Shown: piece by piece, positions 17,036-25,684 of the stretch
Layout of the letters: each line of letters starts with the position of its first letter
Numbering within the stretch: the first letter of the stretch is position 1
DNA from: JBCCGL01 sp039029275
Lineage (GTDB): Bacteria; Pseudomonadota; Gammaproteobacteria; JBCCGL01
Direction: 5' to 3'
DNA: 64,000 nt
NCBI GenBank assembly: GCA_039029275.1
Contig: JBCCGL010000010.1
Coordinates: forward strand, 1 to 64,000
Notes under the pieces: model-generated
The model's input: the letters and a program-made list of their open reading frames with translations, nothing else
What the model was told of the DNA's origin: nothing
The model's database searches: none
Position numbers and translations under genes: made by a program

Positions 17036-18067
17036 ATGCCCGGGAATTCAATTTTGGTGACAGGCGGTGCCGGTTATATCGGTAGCCATACCTGTGTTGA
17101 ACTATTGCAGTCTGGATTTGAACTGGTTGTATTCGATGACCTGAGCAACAGCAAAGTCGAGTCACTGCAACGCGTGCAACGCATCACCGGAAAAGCACCG
17201 GGATTTGTCGAAGGTGACGTGCGTGATCGCGCTGCGCTACGCGATGTTTTTGCCCGGTACGATATCGGTGCAGTCATCCATTTTGCCGGCCTAAAAGCTG
17301 TCGGTGAGTCATCGCAAATACCGTTACGCTACTACGACGTCAACGTGGGCGGCAGCATTGCTCTCGCCGACGTCATGCAAGAATTCGGTTGCTTTCGATT
17401 CGTGTTCAGCTCATCGGCAACCGTTTACGGTGCCGATGCACCGATCCCGTATGTGGAGACCTACCCGACCGGCGCGATAAACGTTTACGGTCGCACCAAG
17501 CTGATGGTCGAAGAGATCTTACGCGACGCCTGCAATCAGCCGGACAGCCAATGGAAGGTAACGCTGCTCCGGTACTTTAATCCAATCGGCGCGCACAGCA
17601 GCGGCTTGATCGGTGAAGATCCACAGGGCATTCCTAATAACTTGCTGCCGTACGTTGCCCAGGTCGCAGTCGGCAAATTGCCTCAATTACAGGTGTACGG
17701 TGACGATTACCCCACCGTCGACGGCACCGGCGTGCGTGACTACATCCATGTCGTCGACCTGGCGCGCGGTCATGTGCGCGCCTTGCAAACGATGGATGAC
17801 ATCAGCACGGGCTGTCGCGTTTACAATCTGGGCGGCGGCAAAGGCTCAAGCGTGTTCGAAGTGATCAAGGCGTTCGAGAAAGCCAGCGGTAAAAACATTC
17901 CCTACAAGGTGGCGCCGCGCCGCGAGGGTGATCTGGCCGAATACTATGCAAATGCCGAGTTGGCTTTGAAAGAACTTAACTGGAAAACAGAGTACGACCT
18001 CGACACCATGGTTGCCGATACCTGGCGCTGGCAGTCAAACAATCCGGACGGATTTGACAGCAAGTAG
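17036..18067 (+). CDS. galE: UDP-glucose 4-epimerase
   Basis: The 343-residue extended short-chain dehydrogenase interconverts UDP-glucose and UDP-galactose for surface polysaccharide or galactose use. It has the NAD motif GGAGYIGSH (10-18), the catalytic region SSSATVYG (125-132) and Y151/K155 in YGRTK, plus RYFNPIGAH, all typical of GalE. It is a single gene convergent with the kinase gene; the stops are 19 bases apart. Other family epimerases are possible, but the overall match is to GalE. Confidence 0.93.
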   Translation: MPGNSILVTGGAGYIGSHTCVELLQSGFELVVFDDLSNSKVESLQRVQRITGKAPGFVEGDVRDRAALRDVFARYDIGAVIHFAGLKAVGESSQIPLRYYDVNVGGSIALADVMQEFGCFRFVFSSSATVYGADAPIPYVETYPTGAINVYGRTKLMVEEILRDACNQPDSQWKVTLLRYFNPIGAHSSGLIGEDPQGIPNNLLPYVAQVAVGKLPQLQVYGDDYPTVDGTGVRDYIHVVDLARGHVRALQTMDDISTGCRVYNLGGGKGSSVFEVIKAFEKASGKNIPYKVAPRREGDLAEYYANAELALKELNWKTEYDLDTMVADTWRWQSNNPDGFDSK

Positions 18068-18086
18068 ATAGTGCGTCGGAGAAACT

Positions 18087-19409
18087 TTAATAGAGAACGT
18101 GATCGATGCGCGGGTGATTGGCCGTTGCCAACCGCGCAGCGAGAATCTTGGAAAACGTCTTGTAGTAGTAAAGCTGCGTGTTCGATGAAATCTTGTCGAA
18201 AAACTCGTGGCTGATACGGTACAGGCTGACTGGCGACACGGCCTCGATTGTCGCGATACTCTTCTCCTGATTGATAAATCCCATCTCGCCAAAGCAGTCT
18301 CCGCAGCCAATGACTTCCATCAATCGGCCGCTGCGGCGCGCAACCATCTCGCCCGAAGTAACCAGATAAAGGTGGTCGTCGACTTCGCCTTCTTCGAGCA
18401 CCACATCGCCAGGATTGTGTCGCACCAGAGTACTCGATTCGGCCAACTGGTCGATCTCAGCTTCGGTCATTTCCTTGAACACTGCGATATCCCGCAGTGC
18501 GGATCGTCGTTCGCTAAGACTCGTCGAGCGTGACACCGGTCGCATCCGATCGGCCATCCGTGAGATTTCGTCGGCGAATTCTCCGCCGGTCTGGTAGCGC
18601 TTGTCGGGGTCTTTCTGCAGTGCCTTGTCGAGAATATCGGACAAGTGCCCGGGAAGGTCGCTGCGGACATCGCTTAAGCGAGGCGCGGGTTGTCCAACCA
18701 CACAGCGGAATAAATCACGCACCTTTTTTGCTTCGAACAGCTGCTTTCCGGTCAGCATTTCAAACATGACTGTGGCGAGCGAATACAAATCGCTTTGCGG
18801 CCCTAACGACACCCCGAGAATCTGCTCTGGCGACATGTAGTTCGGGGTGCCCAGCGACGGACCACCTTTGCTGATCGCTTTTTGCGTTGTCGAGATTGCG
18901 ATACCAAAATCGAGCAATTTTGATACGCCTTCGTCTGTCAGCATAATGTTAGAGGGCTTGATATCGCGATGAATGATGCCCTGCTTATGCGAGTAGTCGA
19001 GCGCTTGCGCGCACTCAAAAATAATTTCCAATACCTTATGCGGCGGCAGTTGTTTCTGTCGTTTGCCGTACTTGCTCAGTGGCGTGCCGCGCGCGTATTC
19101 CATTATCAGGTAATTGAGATTTTCCTCGATGCCTGCGTCGTACAAGGCAACGATATGCGGGTGTTTGAGTTTGCCCGCAGCGGCGGCTTCGGTCAGAAAC
19201 GCACGCTGCGCGGCGGGGAATTTTTTCGAATCGGTCTCACCACTGTCATTGAGCGATATCTTGATTGCGACCTCACGGTAAATCACCGGATCGTAGCCTT
19301 TGTAGACCACGCCGCACGTGCCGCTACCGAGACACTGCCCGACTTCGTACTTGCCGATTCGATCAGGTACGTTAATACCTAGTGACAATGCGTGGGTTGG
19401 TTTAGCCAT
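18087..19409 (-). CDS. Ser/Thr protein kinase with C-terminal cyclic-nucleotide-binding-type domain
   Basis: I place the start at 19409 (MAKPTHALSL) because the extra 29 residues upstream lie inside mpl; this gives 440 residues. The kinase domain (about 19-290) has the glycine loop GSGTCGVVYKG, Lys in VAIK, HRDIKPSNIML with catalytic D149, DFG at 167-169 and GTPNYMSPEQ, so it should be active. A cNMP-binding-type domain (about 315-425, PGDVVLEEGEVDDHLYLVTSGE, split here only for description) closes the protein. There is no transmembrane segment. It follows mpl on the same strand. Whether it binds cAMP, cGMP or nothing is unknown. Confidence 0.9.
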   Translation of the reverse strand: MAKPTHALSLGINVPDRIGKYEVGQCLGSGTCGVVYKGYDPVIYREVAIKISLNDSGETDSKKFPAAQRAFLTEAAAAGKLKHPHIVALYDAGIEENLNYLIMEYARGTPLSKYGKRQKQLPPHKVLEIIFECAQALDYSHKQGIIHRDIKPSNIMLTDEGVSKLLDFGIAISTTQKAISKGGPSLGTPNYMSPEQILGVSLGPQSDLYSLATVMFEMLTGKQLFEAKKVRDLFRCVVGQPAPRLSDVRSDLPGHLSDILDKALQKDPDKRYQTGGEFADEISRMADRMRPVSRSTSLSERRSALRDIAVFKEMTEAEIDQLAESSTLVRHNPGDVVLEEGEVDDHLYLVTSGEMVARRSGRLMEVIGCGDCFGEMGFINQEKSIATIEAVSPVSLYRISHEFFDKISSNTQLYYYKTFSKILAARLATANHPRIDHVLY

Positions 19410-19468
19410 TCGTATCTTGCGTTTTTCTACGTTGCCAATTCGTGGTTGTTCAATACAAGATCGTTTCG

Positions 19469-20872
19469 CTAGCGCTTTGCGACTTCGATTGCACAACCCT
19501 GTTTATTTCTTTCGACCAGCGACTTTATTACTTTATCGTGTATGTTACCAAAACTGCCGTTTGACATGATCAATACATGATCGCCATTCTGCACGCTTGC
19601 CAGCACCGCTTTCGTGACAGAGTCGACGCTGGCCATCAAGCCTACGTGACCGTGTTGCACATGTCGTTCGATACCTTCCAGAGTTTCGGTGTCGGCGCAA
19701 TGTACCAGAGTTTCGTCAGCCAAATCAAAGGTTTGCGAAAGTTCTCTGGAGTGAGTTCCCATTCGCATTGTGTTTGATCGCACATCTACGACGGCGAGAA
19801 TCCGCTCATTCACGCCAATCGTGCGACGCAATGCAACAATTGTGGCTTTAATTGCGGTGGGATGATGGGCGAAATCGTCGTAGATCGTGATGCCATCGAT
19901 CTTCGCGCGCACTTCGAGCCGACGCTTAACACCGGCGAACGATGTCAGCGCTGCCGCAGCATGCTCGGGTGTGACGCCGACGTGGCGGGCCGCTGCTATT
20001 GCAGCCAGCGCGTTCATGGCGTTGTGCGCGCCTACCATCGACCACAGCAGATCGACAGGCGCGTCGCTGTGCGGCGGGACTATCCTGGCGGATACGGGGT
20101 CAGACCTATCAAGCTGCCATGCGTTCGCCGCAGACCCTGCGTTTGAACCAAAACGTTCTATGTCTGACCAGCAGCCCATTGCCAGAACCGACTCTAAATT
20201 CGCATCATCGCCATTGACAAGCAGACGGCCGCTGGCGGGTACCGTGCGAATCAGGTGATGAAACTGGCGTTTAATATCGCTGAGTGAGTCAAAAATATCG
20301 GCATGATCGAACTCGAGATTGTTCAGTATCAAGGTGCGCGGGTGGTAGTGGACAAACTTCGAGCGCTTGTCGAAAAACGCGGTGTCGTATTCATCTGCCT
20401 CAACAACGAAAAACGGCGCCTTTCCCAAGCGCGCCGAAATGCCAAAGTTATGCGCAATCCCGCCGATCAAGAACCCCGGTTGCAACCCGGCGTGTTCGAG
20501 GATCCACGCGAGGATACTACTGGTTGTCGTCTTCCCGTGCGTGCCAGCGACTGCAAGTACCCAGCGATCCCGAAGAGCATTTTCCAGCAGCCACTGCGGT
20601 CCGGACGTGTAGGCGATTCCCATTTCCAGAATTGATTCGACTTCGACGTTACCGCGCGACAGCGCATTGCCAATCACGACACAGTCGACATCCTCGGGAA
20701 TGTTTTCTGCTCTGTACCCCTCGTTCAGTTCGATCCCCGCTTCCTGCAATTGGGTACTCATGGGAGGGTAGATACCCGCGTCAGAGCCGCTCACATCGTG
20801 ACCGAGTTCACGCGCAAGCAGCGCAATGCCACCCATAAACGTGCCGCAAATTCCAACGATATGCAGTTTCAC
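19469..20872 (-). CDS. mpl: UDP-N-acetylmuramate:L-alanyl-gamma-D-glutamyl-meso-diaminopimelate ligase
   Basis: The 467-residue Mur-ligase family enzyme reattaches the recycled tripeptide to UDP-MurNAc in cell-wall recycling. It opens MKLHIVGICGTFMGGIALLA, has the P-loop GTHGKTTTSS (110-119), the central VVEADEYDTAFFDKRSKF typical of Mpl rather than MurC, and YDDFAHHPTAI. Length is standard. Cytoplasmic. The upstream membrane-protein gene (stop 20873) abuts directly, so both are probably in one operon with the kinase downstream. Confidence 0.95.
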   Translation of the reverse strand: MKLHIVGICGTFMGGIALLARELGHDVSGSDAGIYPPMSTQLQEAGIELNEGYRAENIPEDVDCVVIGNALSRGNVEVESILEMGIAYTSGPQWLLENALRDRWVLAVAGTHGKTTTSSILAWILEHAGLQPGFLIGGIAHNFGISARLGKAPFFVVEADEYDTAFFDKRSKFVHYHPRTLILNNLEFDHADIFDSLSDIKRQFHHLIRTVPASGRLLVNGDDANLESVLAMGCWSDIERFGSNAGSAANAWQLDRSDPVSARIVPPHSDAPVDLLWSMVGAHNAMNALAAIAAARHVGVTPEHAAAALTSFAGVKRRLEVRAKIDGITIYDDFAHHPTAIKATIVALRRTIGVNERILAVVDVRSNTMRMGTHSRELSQTFDLADETLVHCADTETLEGIERHVQHGHVGLMASVDSVTKAVLASVQNGDHVLIMSNGSFGNIHDKVIKSLVERNKQGCAIEVAKR

Positions 20873-21457
20873 TTACAGCGCATCCACTGGGCTGACTTGC
20901 GGGGCAGGGAAGATCATCGCAGCAATCGTGATGACACTGACCACGTAGACCATGGACATCATTATTCCAACCGACAGGCGCGTATCAAAACCGTGGCGCA
21001 AGATATGGCCCATCACGATGATGCTCCATACGTGCAAGCTGAGCATCGCCACCTGACCCGACACGCCAAGCTCGGCGATCGATTCCAGACTTTCAAGACC
21101 TTGATAGATGGGCCATGACACCAGAGAAATAACCAATCCGGCACCGCACAGTGCGGTGTACAACTGCAGAAAGCGCTCGCGATGGCCGCTCATGGAAAGC
21201 CCAATCAACAATGCCAACGCGAGTATTACTTGTTCAAGAATGGATCGCTGCAGCGCCTCGACAGCACCGAGTAAAGACGAGAATATCGAAACGTTGGCGA
21301 CAATTACGGCGATCAGAGTCAGCACCGCGGTGACGGGCGTGCCGGTTACGTCTTGAGGCTTGGCCCGCAATAAAAACAACCGGAAAAAATAAGTGAGCAG
21401 AAAAAAACACAGGCGCATGGGGCATTCCGTCCACCGACAAAGCGGCATGGCTGGCAT
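20873..21457 (-). CDS. multi-pass membrane protein upstream of mpl
   Basis: The 194-residue product is mostly hydrophobic, with about five predicted helices (starting near 36, 67, 92, 133 and 160; for example VTAVLTLIAVIVANVSIFSS, VISLVSWPIYQG). A start at 21418 (MRLCFFLLTYFF) is more likely than 21457, since it opens directly with hydrophobic sequence. No family is recognised; Yip1-like proteins have a similar layout. Its stop abuts the mpl start, suggesting cotranscription. Confidence 0.7.
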   Translation of the reverse strand: MPAMPLCRWTECPMRLCFFLLTYFFRLFLLRAKPQDVTGTPVTAVLTLIAVIVANVSIFSSLLGAVEALQRSILEQVILALALLIGLSMSGHRERFLQLYTALCGAGLVISLVSWPIYQGLESLESIAELGVSGQVAMLSLHVWSIIVMGHILRHGFDTRLSVGIMMSMVYVVSVITIAAMIFPAPQVSPVDAL

Positions 21458-21474
21458 AATACTGGTTTTAGAGC

Positions 21475-21499
21475 GCGACGGTTAAATTGCAACTGTCGC
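21475..21499 (+). promoter_or_regulatory. leader hairpin upstream of pyrC
   Basis: GCGACGGTT and AACTGTCGC form a 9-bp stem (one G-U pair) with a 7-base loop, 33 bases before the pyrC ATG. A second small hairpin (21504-21516) lies nearer the start. A weak -10-like CATAAT is at 21455-21460. The pyrC start has no good Shine-Dalgarno sequence. Enteric pyrC is regulated by a leader hairpin, so a similar mechanism is possible here, but this is not shown. Confidence 0.3.
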
Positions 21500-21532
21500 T
21501 TTGTCGAAAAATTCGAACGATGTGACCGATTC

Positions 21533-22567
21533 ATGCAACTGACGATTACCCAACCTGACGACTGGCATCTGCATTTGCGCGATGGCAGCGCACTCGCAAC
21601 AACTGTGGCGCATAGCGCTGCGCAGTTCTCGCGCGTTCTGGTTATGCCGAATCTAAAGCCGCCGGTGACGACGGTTGCGATGGCAATGAACTATCGTCAG
21701 CGAATCATGGACGCATGCCCCGATGGTTACACGTTCGATCCCAAGATGACGCTGTATTTAACCGAGCAAACAAGGCCCGACGAAGTTGCGCGGGCCGGCG
21801 CAAACGAACACATCGTCGCGTTCAAATACTACCCCGCGGGTGCAACCACAAACTCGGACGCCGGAGTTCGTGCACTCGAGAAGGTATATCCGCTGCTCGA
21901 AGCCATGCAAGAGCATGACGTGGTGCTGTGTCTTCACGGCGAGGTGGTCGATCCCGACGTTGATATCTTTGACCGCGAGAGAGTTTTTATCGAACGTTCC
22001 CTGGCATCGGTTGTTGAGGCGTTTCCAAATTTGAGGATCGTGCTCGAACACATCACCACACGCGATGCCGCACAGTTTGTGGCCACAGCCCGCGATCGCG
22101 TTGCGGCGACCATCACGCCGCAACACCTGCTCTACAACCGCAACGCAATGTTGGTCGGAGGGATTCGACCACACTACTACTGCCTGCCAATCCTGAAAAG
22201 CGAGCAACATCGACAAGGTCTGATTGATGCGGCGCTGAGTGGATCACCGCGGTTTTTTCTCGGCACGGATAGCGCACCACATACTCAGGCGAACAAAGAA
22301 AATGCCTGCGGCTGCGCCGGAGTCTATTCAGCGCACGCAGCGATCGAGCTCTACGCCGAGTTTTTTGACCAACACAACGCGCTCGACAAACTCGACGCAT
22401 TTTCAAGCGAATATGGCGCGGCGTTTTATGGGGTGTCGCGCAATACGCGCACGATCACACTGAAAAAGGAGAGTTGGCGGGTTCCTGACGCCTATCCCTT
22501 CGGCGGTGAACCCCTGGTTCCGTTTCAGGCGGGTACCGATCTAAACTGGCGCATGGAAAAGCTGTGA
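21533..22567 (+). CDS. pyrC: dihydroorotase
   Basis: The 344-residue zinc enzyme closes carbamoyl-aspartate to dihydroorotate in pyrimidine synthesis. Metal ligands are visible: H12 and H14 in DWHLHLRDG, the carboxylated Lys K98 in AFKYYPAGATTNS, the His in LCLHGEV, the His in VLEHITTRDA, and Asp in GTDSAPH. Length and sequence match the E. coli-type class II enzyme. The stop overlaps the GTG start of rnt, so the two are translationally coupled. Confidence 0.97.
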   Translation: MQLTITQPDDWHLHLRDGSALATTVAHSAAQFSRVLVMPNLKPPVTTVAMAMNYRQRIMDACPDGYTFDPKMTLYLTEQTRPDEVARAGANEHIVAFKYYPAGATTNSDAGVRALEKVYPLLEAMQEHDVVLCLHGEVVDPDVDIFDRERVFIERSLASVVEAFPNLRIVLEHITTRDAAQFVATARDRVAATITPQHLLYNRNAMLVGGIRPHYYCLPILKSEQHRQGLIDAALSGSPRFFLGTDSAPHTQANKENACGCAGVYSAHAAIELYAEFFDQHNALDKLDAFSSEYGAAFYGVSRNTRTITLKKESWRVPDAYPFGGEPLVPFQAGTDLNWRMEKL

Positions 22568-23193
22568 CGACGACCTACACACCCGGGAAACCGGGACCGA
22601 TTGCGGCGCGTTTTCGTGGCTATCTGCCCGTCGTTGTTGATGTCGAAACCGGCGGTTTCAACGCCACAACGGACGCGCTGCTGGAAATTGCCGCGATCAT
22701 TATCGAAACCAATGAAACGGGTGAGTTGGTTCCCGGTGAACCGCGATCAACCCACGTTATGCCGTTTGAAAATGCCAATCTCGATCCCAAGTCGCTCGAA
22801 GTTAATGGCATCGACCCGTATCACCCGCTGCGCGCCGCCCGCAATGAGAGCGACGCGCTGGGCTACATTTTCAAACCGATTCGCAAAGCGGTGCAGGATA
22901 ACGACTGCACGCGCGCGATCCTGGTTGGGCACAACGCTTTTTTCGATCTGAGTTTTATCAACGCAGCGGTAGAGCGCACCGGCATCAAGCGCAATCCGTT
23001 TCATCCCTTCAGCAACTTCGACACCGTTTCGCTGGCAGGACTGGCGTACGGTCAAACAGTGCTCGCGCGCGCCGCAACTGCGGCAGGGTTGGAATGGGAA
23101 AACGACGAAGCGCACTCGGCCGTTTACGATACTGTGCAAACAGCAAAGCTGTTTTGCACGATTGTTAACCGATGGGAATCACTGCACACCTGA
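22564..23193 (+). CDS. rnt: ribonuclease T
   Basis: The 209-residue 3'-5' exonuclease of the DEDDh family trims tRNA ends and other stable RNAs. The catalytic set is present: D26 and E28 in VVDVETGGFN, the Asp in LVGHNAFFDLSFI and the His/Asp pair in HSAVYDTVQTAKLF. The start is GTG, overlapping the pyrC stop by 4 bases. Length matches the family. Cytoplasmic. Confidence 0.95.
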   Translation: MTTTYTPGKPGPIAARFRGYLPVVVDVETGGFNATTDALLEIAAIIIETNETGELVPGEPRSTHVMPFENANLDPKSLEVNGIDPYHPLRAARNESDALGYIFKPIRKAVQDNDCTRAILVGHNAFFDLSFINAAVERTGIKRNPFHPFSNFDTVSLAGLAYGQTVLARAATAAGLEWENDEAHSAVYDTVQTAKLFCTIVNRWESLHT

Positions 23194-23247
23194 CGTGGCT
23201 TTCAGCAATCAAATCCGGAACCGCGGGGAATTTCGCCGTAAAAATCA

Positions 23248-23284
23248 GGCGATATAATAGTGAAGGGCAACGTCCTTTATCGCC
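23248..23284. terminator. imperfect palindrome between the convergent rnt and grxD genes
   Basis: GGCGATA (23248-23254) pairs with TATCGCC (23278-23284), and an inner AAGG pairs with CCTT, with an 8-base bulge on one side. It lies in the 163-base gap between two convergent genes and may act as a terminator or a 3'-end structure. There is no T tract. Confidence 0.25.
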
Positions 23285-23356
23285 CAGTCAAAAAGCCAGT
23301 TTAAAAACGTTTGCGAGGCGGTGGATGCAACGCAGATAGTTTTTCCGCGGGCTGGG

Positions 23357-23680
23357 TTAAGCGGCTTTGTCTGCTGCGGCCTGCACCATCTCTTTGAGCT
23401 CGCCGGACTCAGCCAGTTCGAGCGTGATATCGCAACCACCGACTAATTCGCCCTCGATGTACAACTGCGGAAAAGTCGGCCAGTCGGCGTAGCGTGGCAG
23501 GTTTTCGAAAATGTCTGGATCTGCGATGACATTGCAATACGCAAACTCGCGCTCGCAGGTTTTTAACGCCTCAGCGGTGCGGCTGCTGAAACCGCACATC
23601 GGCATCTGCGGCGTGCCCTTCATAAAAAGAACGACCGGGTTGGCCTCGACAAATTCTTTGATACGCTCAAGCGAATCCAT
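23357..23680 (-). CDS. grxD: monothiol glutaredoxin Grx4
   Basis: The 107-residue protein has the monothiol active site CGFS (C29), K21 and the glutathione-site motif WPTFPQLYIEGELVGGCDI. Grx4-type proteins carry and transfer [2Fe-2S] clusters, often with BolA partners. Length is typical. It is a single gene, convergent with rnt. The region 23681-23873 upstream of it holds no recognisable gene. Confidence 0.95.
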   Translation of the reverse strand: MDSLERIKEFVEANPVVLFMKGTPQMPMCGFSSRTAEALKTCEREFAYCNVIADPDIFENLPRYADWPTFPQLYIEGELVGGCDITLELAESGELKEMVQAAADKAA

Positions 23681-23873
23681 AATTTTTCTCTCTTCAAATA
23701 CTGAAATTATACGCGAATGATAGCGGTTGGTTCATTATGGAAAACGTTAGCAAGGCAGCAAGTACCAGGCAAGAATTGACAAATAAAGAGGGGGTTCATA
23801 GTGAATAAATGACCGATTCTGAGCCAATTCTTAACGCAGTAATTGCAACGCAGCCAGTTTTCCCAAAACAACA

Positions 23874-25658
23874 CTACGGAGTGTCAATATGGGTTTGTAA
23901 CCAAAGTTCAAGTAGTGCCGCATGCCACAGCTTGCTGCCTTCCAGCCGGGTTAAATGCGACTCGGGGGCATCCAGCAAGCGGTCAATAAACGACTGCTGA
24001 TACAGGCCGCGATTTCGTGATGCCGACGAATTGAGGATATCGCGCATAAAGCCGAGAAATTCTCCGCGCACATATTTCAGTGCCGGAACCGGAAAGTAAC
24101 CCTTTTTGCGATCAATGACTGCATCCGGCACGCGCCCGCGCGCAACGCGCTTGAGTGGATACTTGCCACCATCGCGCAGCTTCAGTTCCGGCGGTATTTG
24201 CGCGGCCAGTTCGACCAGTTCGTGGTCCAAAAACGGTACGCGTGCTTCCAAACCCCAGGCCATGGTCATGTTGTCCACACGTTTGACTGGATCGTCGACG
24301 ATCAGTGTCGTCACATCGAGCGCCAGCACGCGGTCGAGGTATTCGTCGGCGTCAATCGAATCAAGCATCGCGCTGATTTGCGTGCGGGTCTCATCGTTAG
24401 GTGTGTGATGTGCCGGGTCGATAAAGTCCAGCCACTCCGTATGCTCGCGGTCAAAATATCGATTGGCAAAACGTGAAACCCCGGATTCATCAGTTGCAGT
24501 GTGTATCTTTGGGTACCAGAAATATCCCGCGAATACTTCATCCGCGCCCTGACCACTCTGTACGACCTTTACTTTTTTCGAGACTTGCTCGGCGAGCAAA
24601 TAAAACGCGACCGCATCTTGCCCGAACATTGGCTCGGCCATCGCAGCAACCGCCTCGGGCACACGTGGGATCAGGTCGGCGTTGGGCACAAAAAATTTGT
24701 GGTGATCGGTGCCGTATTTGTCCACCACGGGATCGGAGTATTCGAACTCGCTGCCCTTTTCCTCGGGTTGATCGTCGAAGCCAACGGTAAACGTTTTCAG
24801 GTTGGTGGCGCCGGCCTCGCTCAGTAGCGCGACCAGTAGACTTGAATCGAGACCACCTGATAGCAGAACGCCAACCGGTACATCCGCAATCTCAAGCCGA
24901 CGCTTGACCGCTGTTCGCAGGGCATCGTGAACGCGTTCTATCCATTCCTCATCGTCGCGATGCTCGCTCGGGCGGGTCGCGCGCAAAGTCCAGTAGCGGC
25001 GCTCATCCCACTTGCCTTTGCGGTCGATTAGCGCGTGGTGCGCTGGTCGCATTTTGCGCACGCTTTTCAGTAACGTGCGCGGCGCCGGGACCACCGCGTG
25101 CAACATAAACTGGTTGTGCAGCGCGACGGGATCGATATCGGTATCCACGCCACCGCCCGCCGTTAACGCCTGCGGGGTCGAGGCGAAGCGCACGCGTTTC
25201 GCATCCTGCGTGAAATACAGGGGTTTGATGCCCATTCGGTCGCGCGCGAGAAAAATGCTTTGTGCGCGCGCGTCCCAGATCGCAAACGCAAACATGCCGC
25301 TGAGGCGCGCCACGCAATCAGTACCCCACTCGGCGAATGCCTTGAGAATAACTTCGGTATCACCGCTGGACTTAAAAGAATGCCCGCGCGCAATGAGTTC
25401 CTCGCGCAGCGCGGGATAGTTGTAGATGCTGCCGTTAAAGACGATGGCGAGACGATTGTCGTCATCAATCATCGGCTGATGCGCTCGACTGGACAGGTCG
25501 ATGATCGACAGTCGCCGGTGTCCAAATCCAACCGGACCGTCGATGTGTTGGCCGCTGTCATCAGGACCGCGCCGCTCAAGCGCTGCCGTCATGCGTGCAA
25601 GCGCGTCAGCATCGGGCGCCGCCCCGTCGAATCGAAACTCGCCGCAGATACCACACAT
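23874..25658 (-). CDS. asnO: N-acetylglutaminylglutamine (NAGGN) amidotransferase-type asparagine synthetase
   Basis: I place the start at 25658 so that the nucleophile is C2 (MCGICGEFRF); the frame is open 38 codons further upstream but a glutaminase needs Cys at position 2. The 594-residue protein has a class II glutaminase domain, then a synthetase domain with PP-loop SGGLDSS. Motifs QSGQGADEVFAGYFWYP, VDDPVKRVDNMTMAWGLEA and DRKKGYFPVP are those of the NAGGN amidotransferase that finishes the osmolyte N-acetylglutaminylglutamine amide. The usual partner GNAT/ATP-grasp enzyme is not adjacent. General asparagine synthesis remains possible. Confidence 0.8.
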   Translation of the reverse strand: MCGICGEFRFDGAAPDADALARMTAALERRGPDDSGQHIDGPVGFGHRRLSIIDLSSRAHQPMIDDDNRLAIVFNGSIYNYPALREELIARGHSFKSSGDTEVILKAFAEWGTDCVARLSGMFAFAIWDARAQSIFLARDRMGIKPLYFTQDAKRVRFASTPQALTAGGGVDTDIDPVALHNQFMLHAVVPAPRTLLKSVRKMRPAHHALIDRKGKWDERRYWTLRATRPSEHRDDEEWIERVHDALRTAVKRRLEIADVPVGVLLSGGLDSSLLVALLSEAGATNLKTFTVGFDDQPEEKGSEFEYSDPVVDKYGTDHHKFFVPNADLIPRVPEAVAAMAEPMFGQDAVAFYLLAEQVSKKVKVVQSGQGADEVFAGYFWYPKIHTATDESGVSRFANRYFDREHTEWLDFIDPAHHTPNDETRTQISAMLDSIDADEYLDRVLALDVTTLIVDDPVKRVDNMTMAWGLEARVPFLDHELVELAAQIPPELKLRDGGKYPLKRVARGRVPDAVIDRKKGYFPVPALKYVRGEFLGFMRDILNSSASRNRGLYQQSFIDRLLDAPESHLTRLEGSKLWHAALLELWLQTHIDTP

Positions 25659-25684
25659 TAGTTTGTCATCCTGTTCATACGCGG

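Noticed and set aside
23809..24000. 63-residue plus-strand open frame near the amidotransferase end
   Set aside because: No ribosome binding site or domain, and its second half overlaps the end of the amidotransferase gene antisense.
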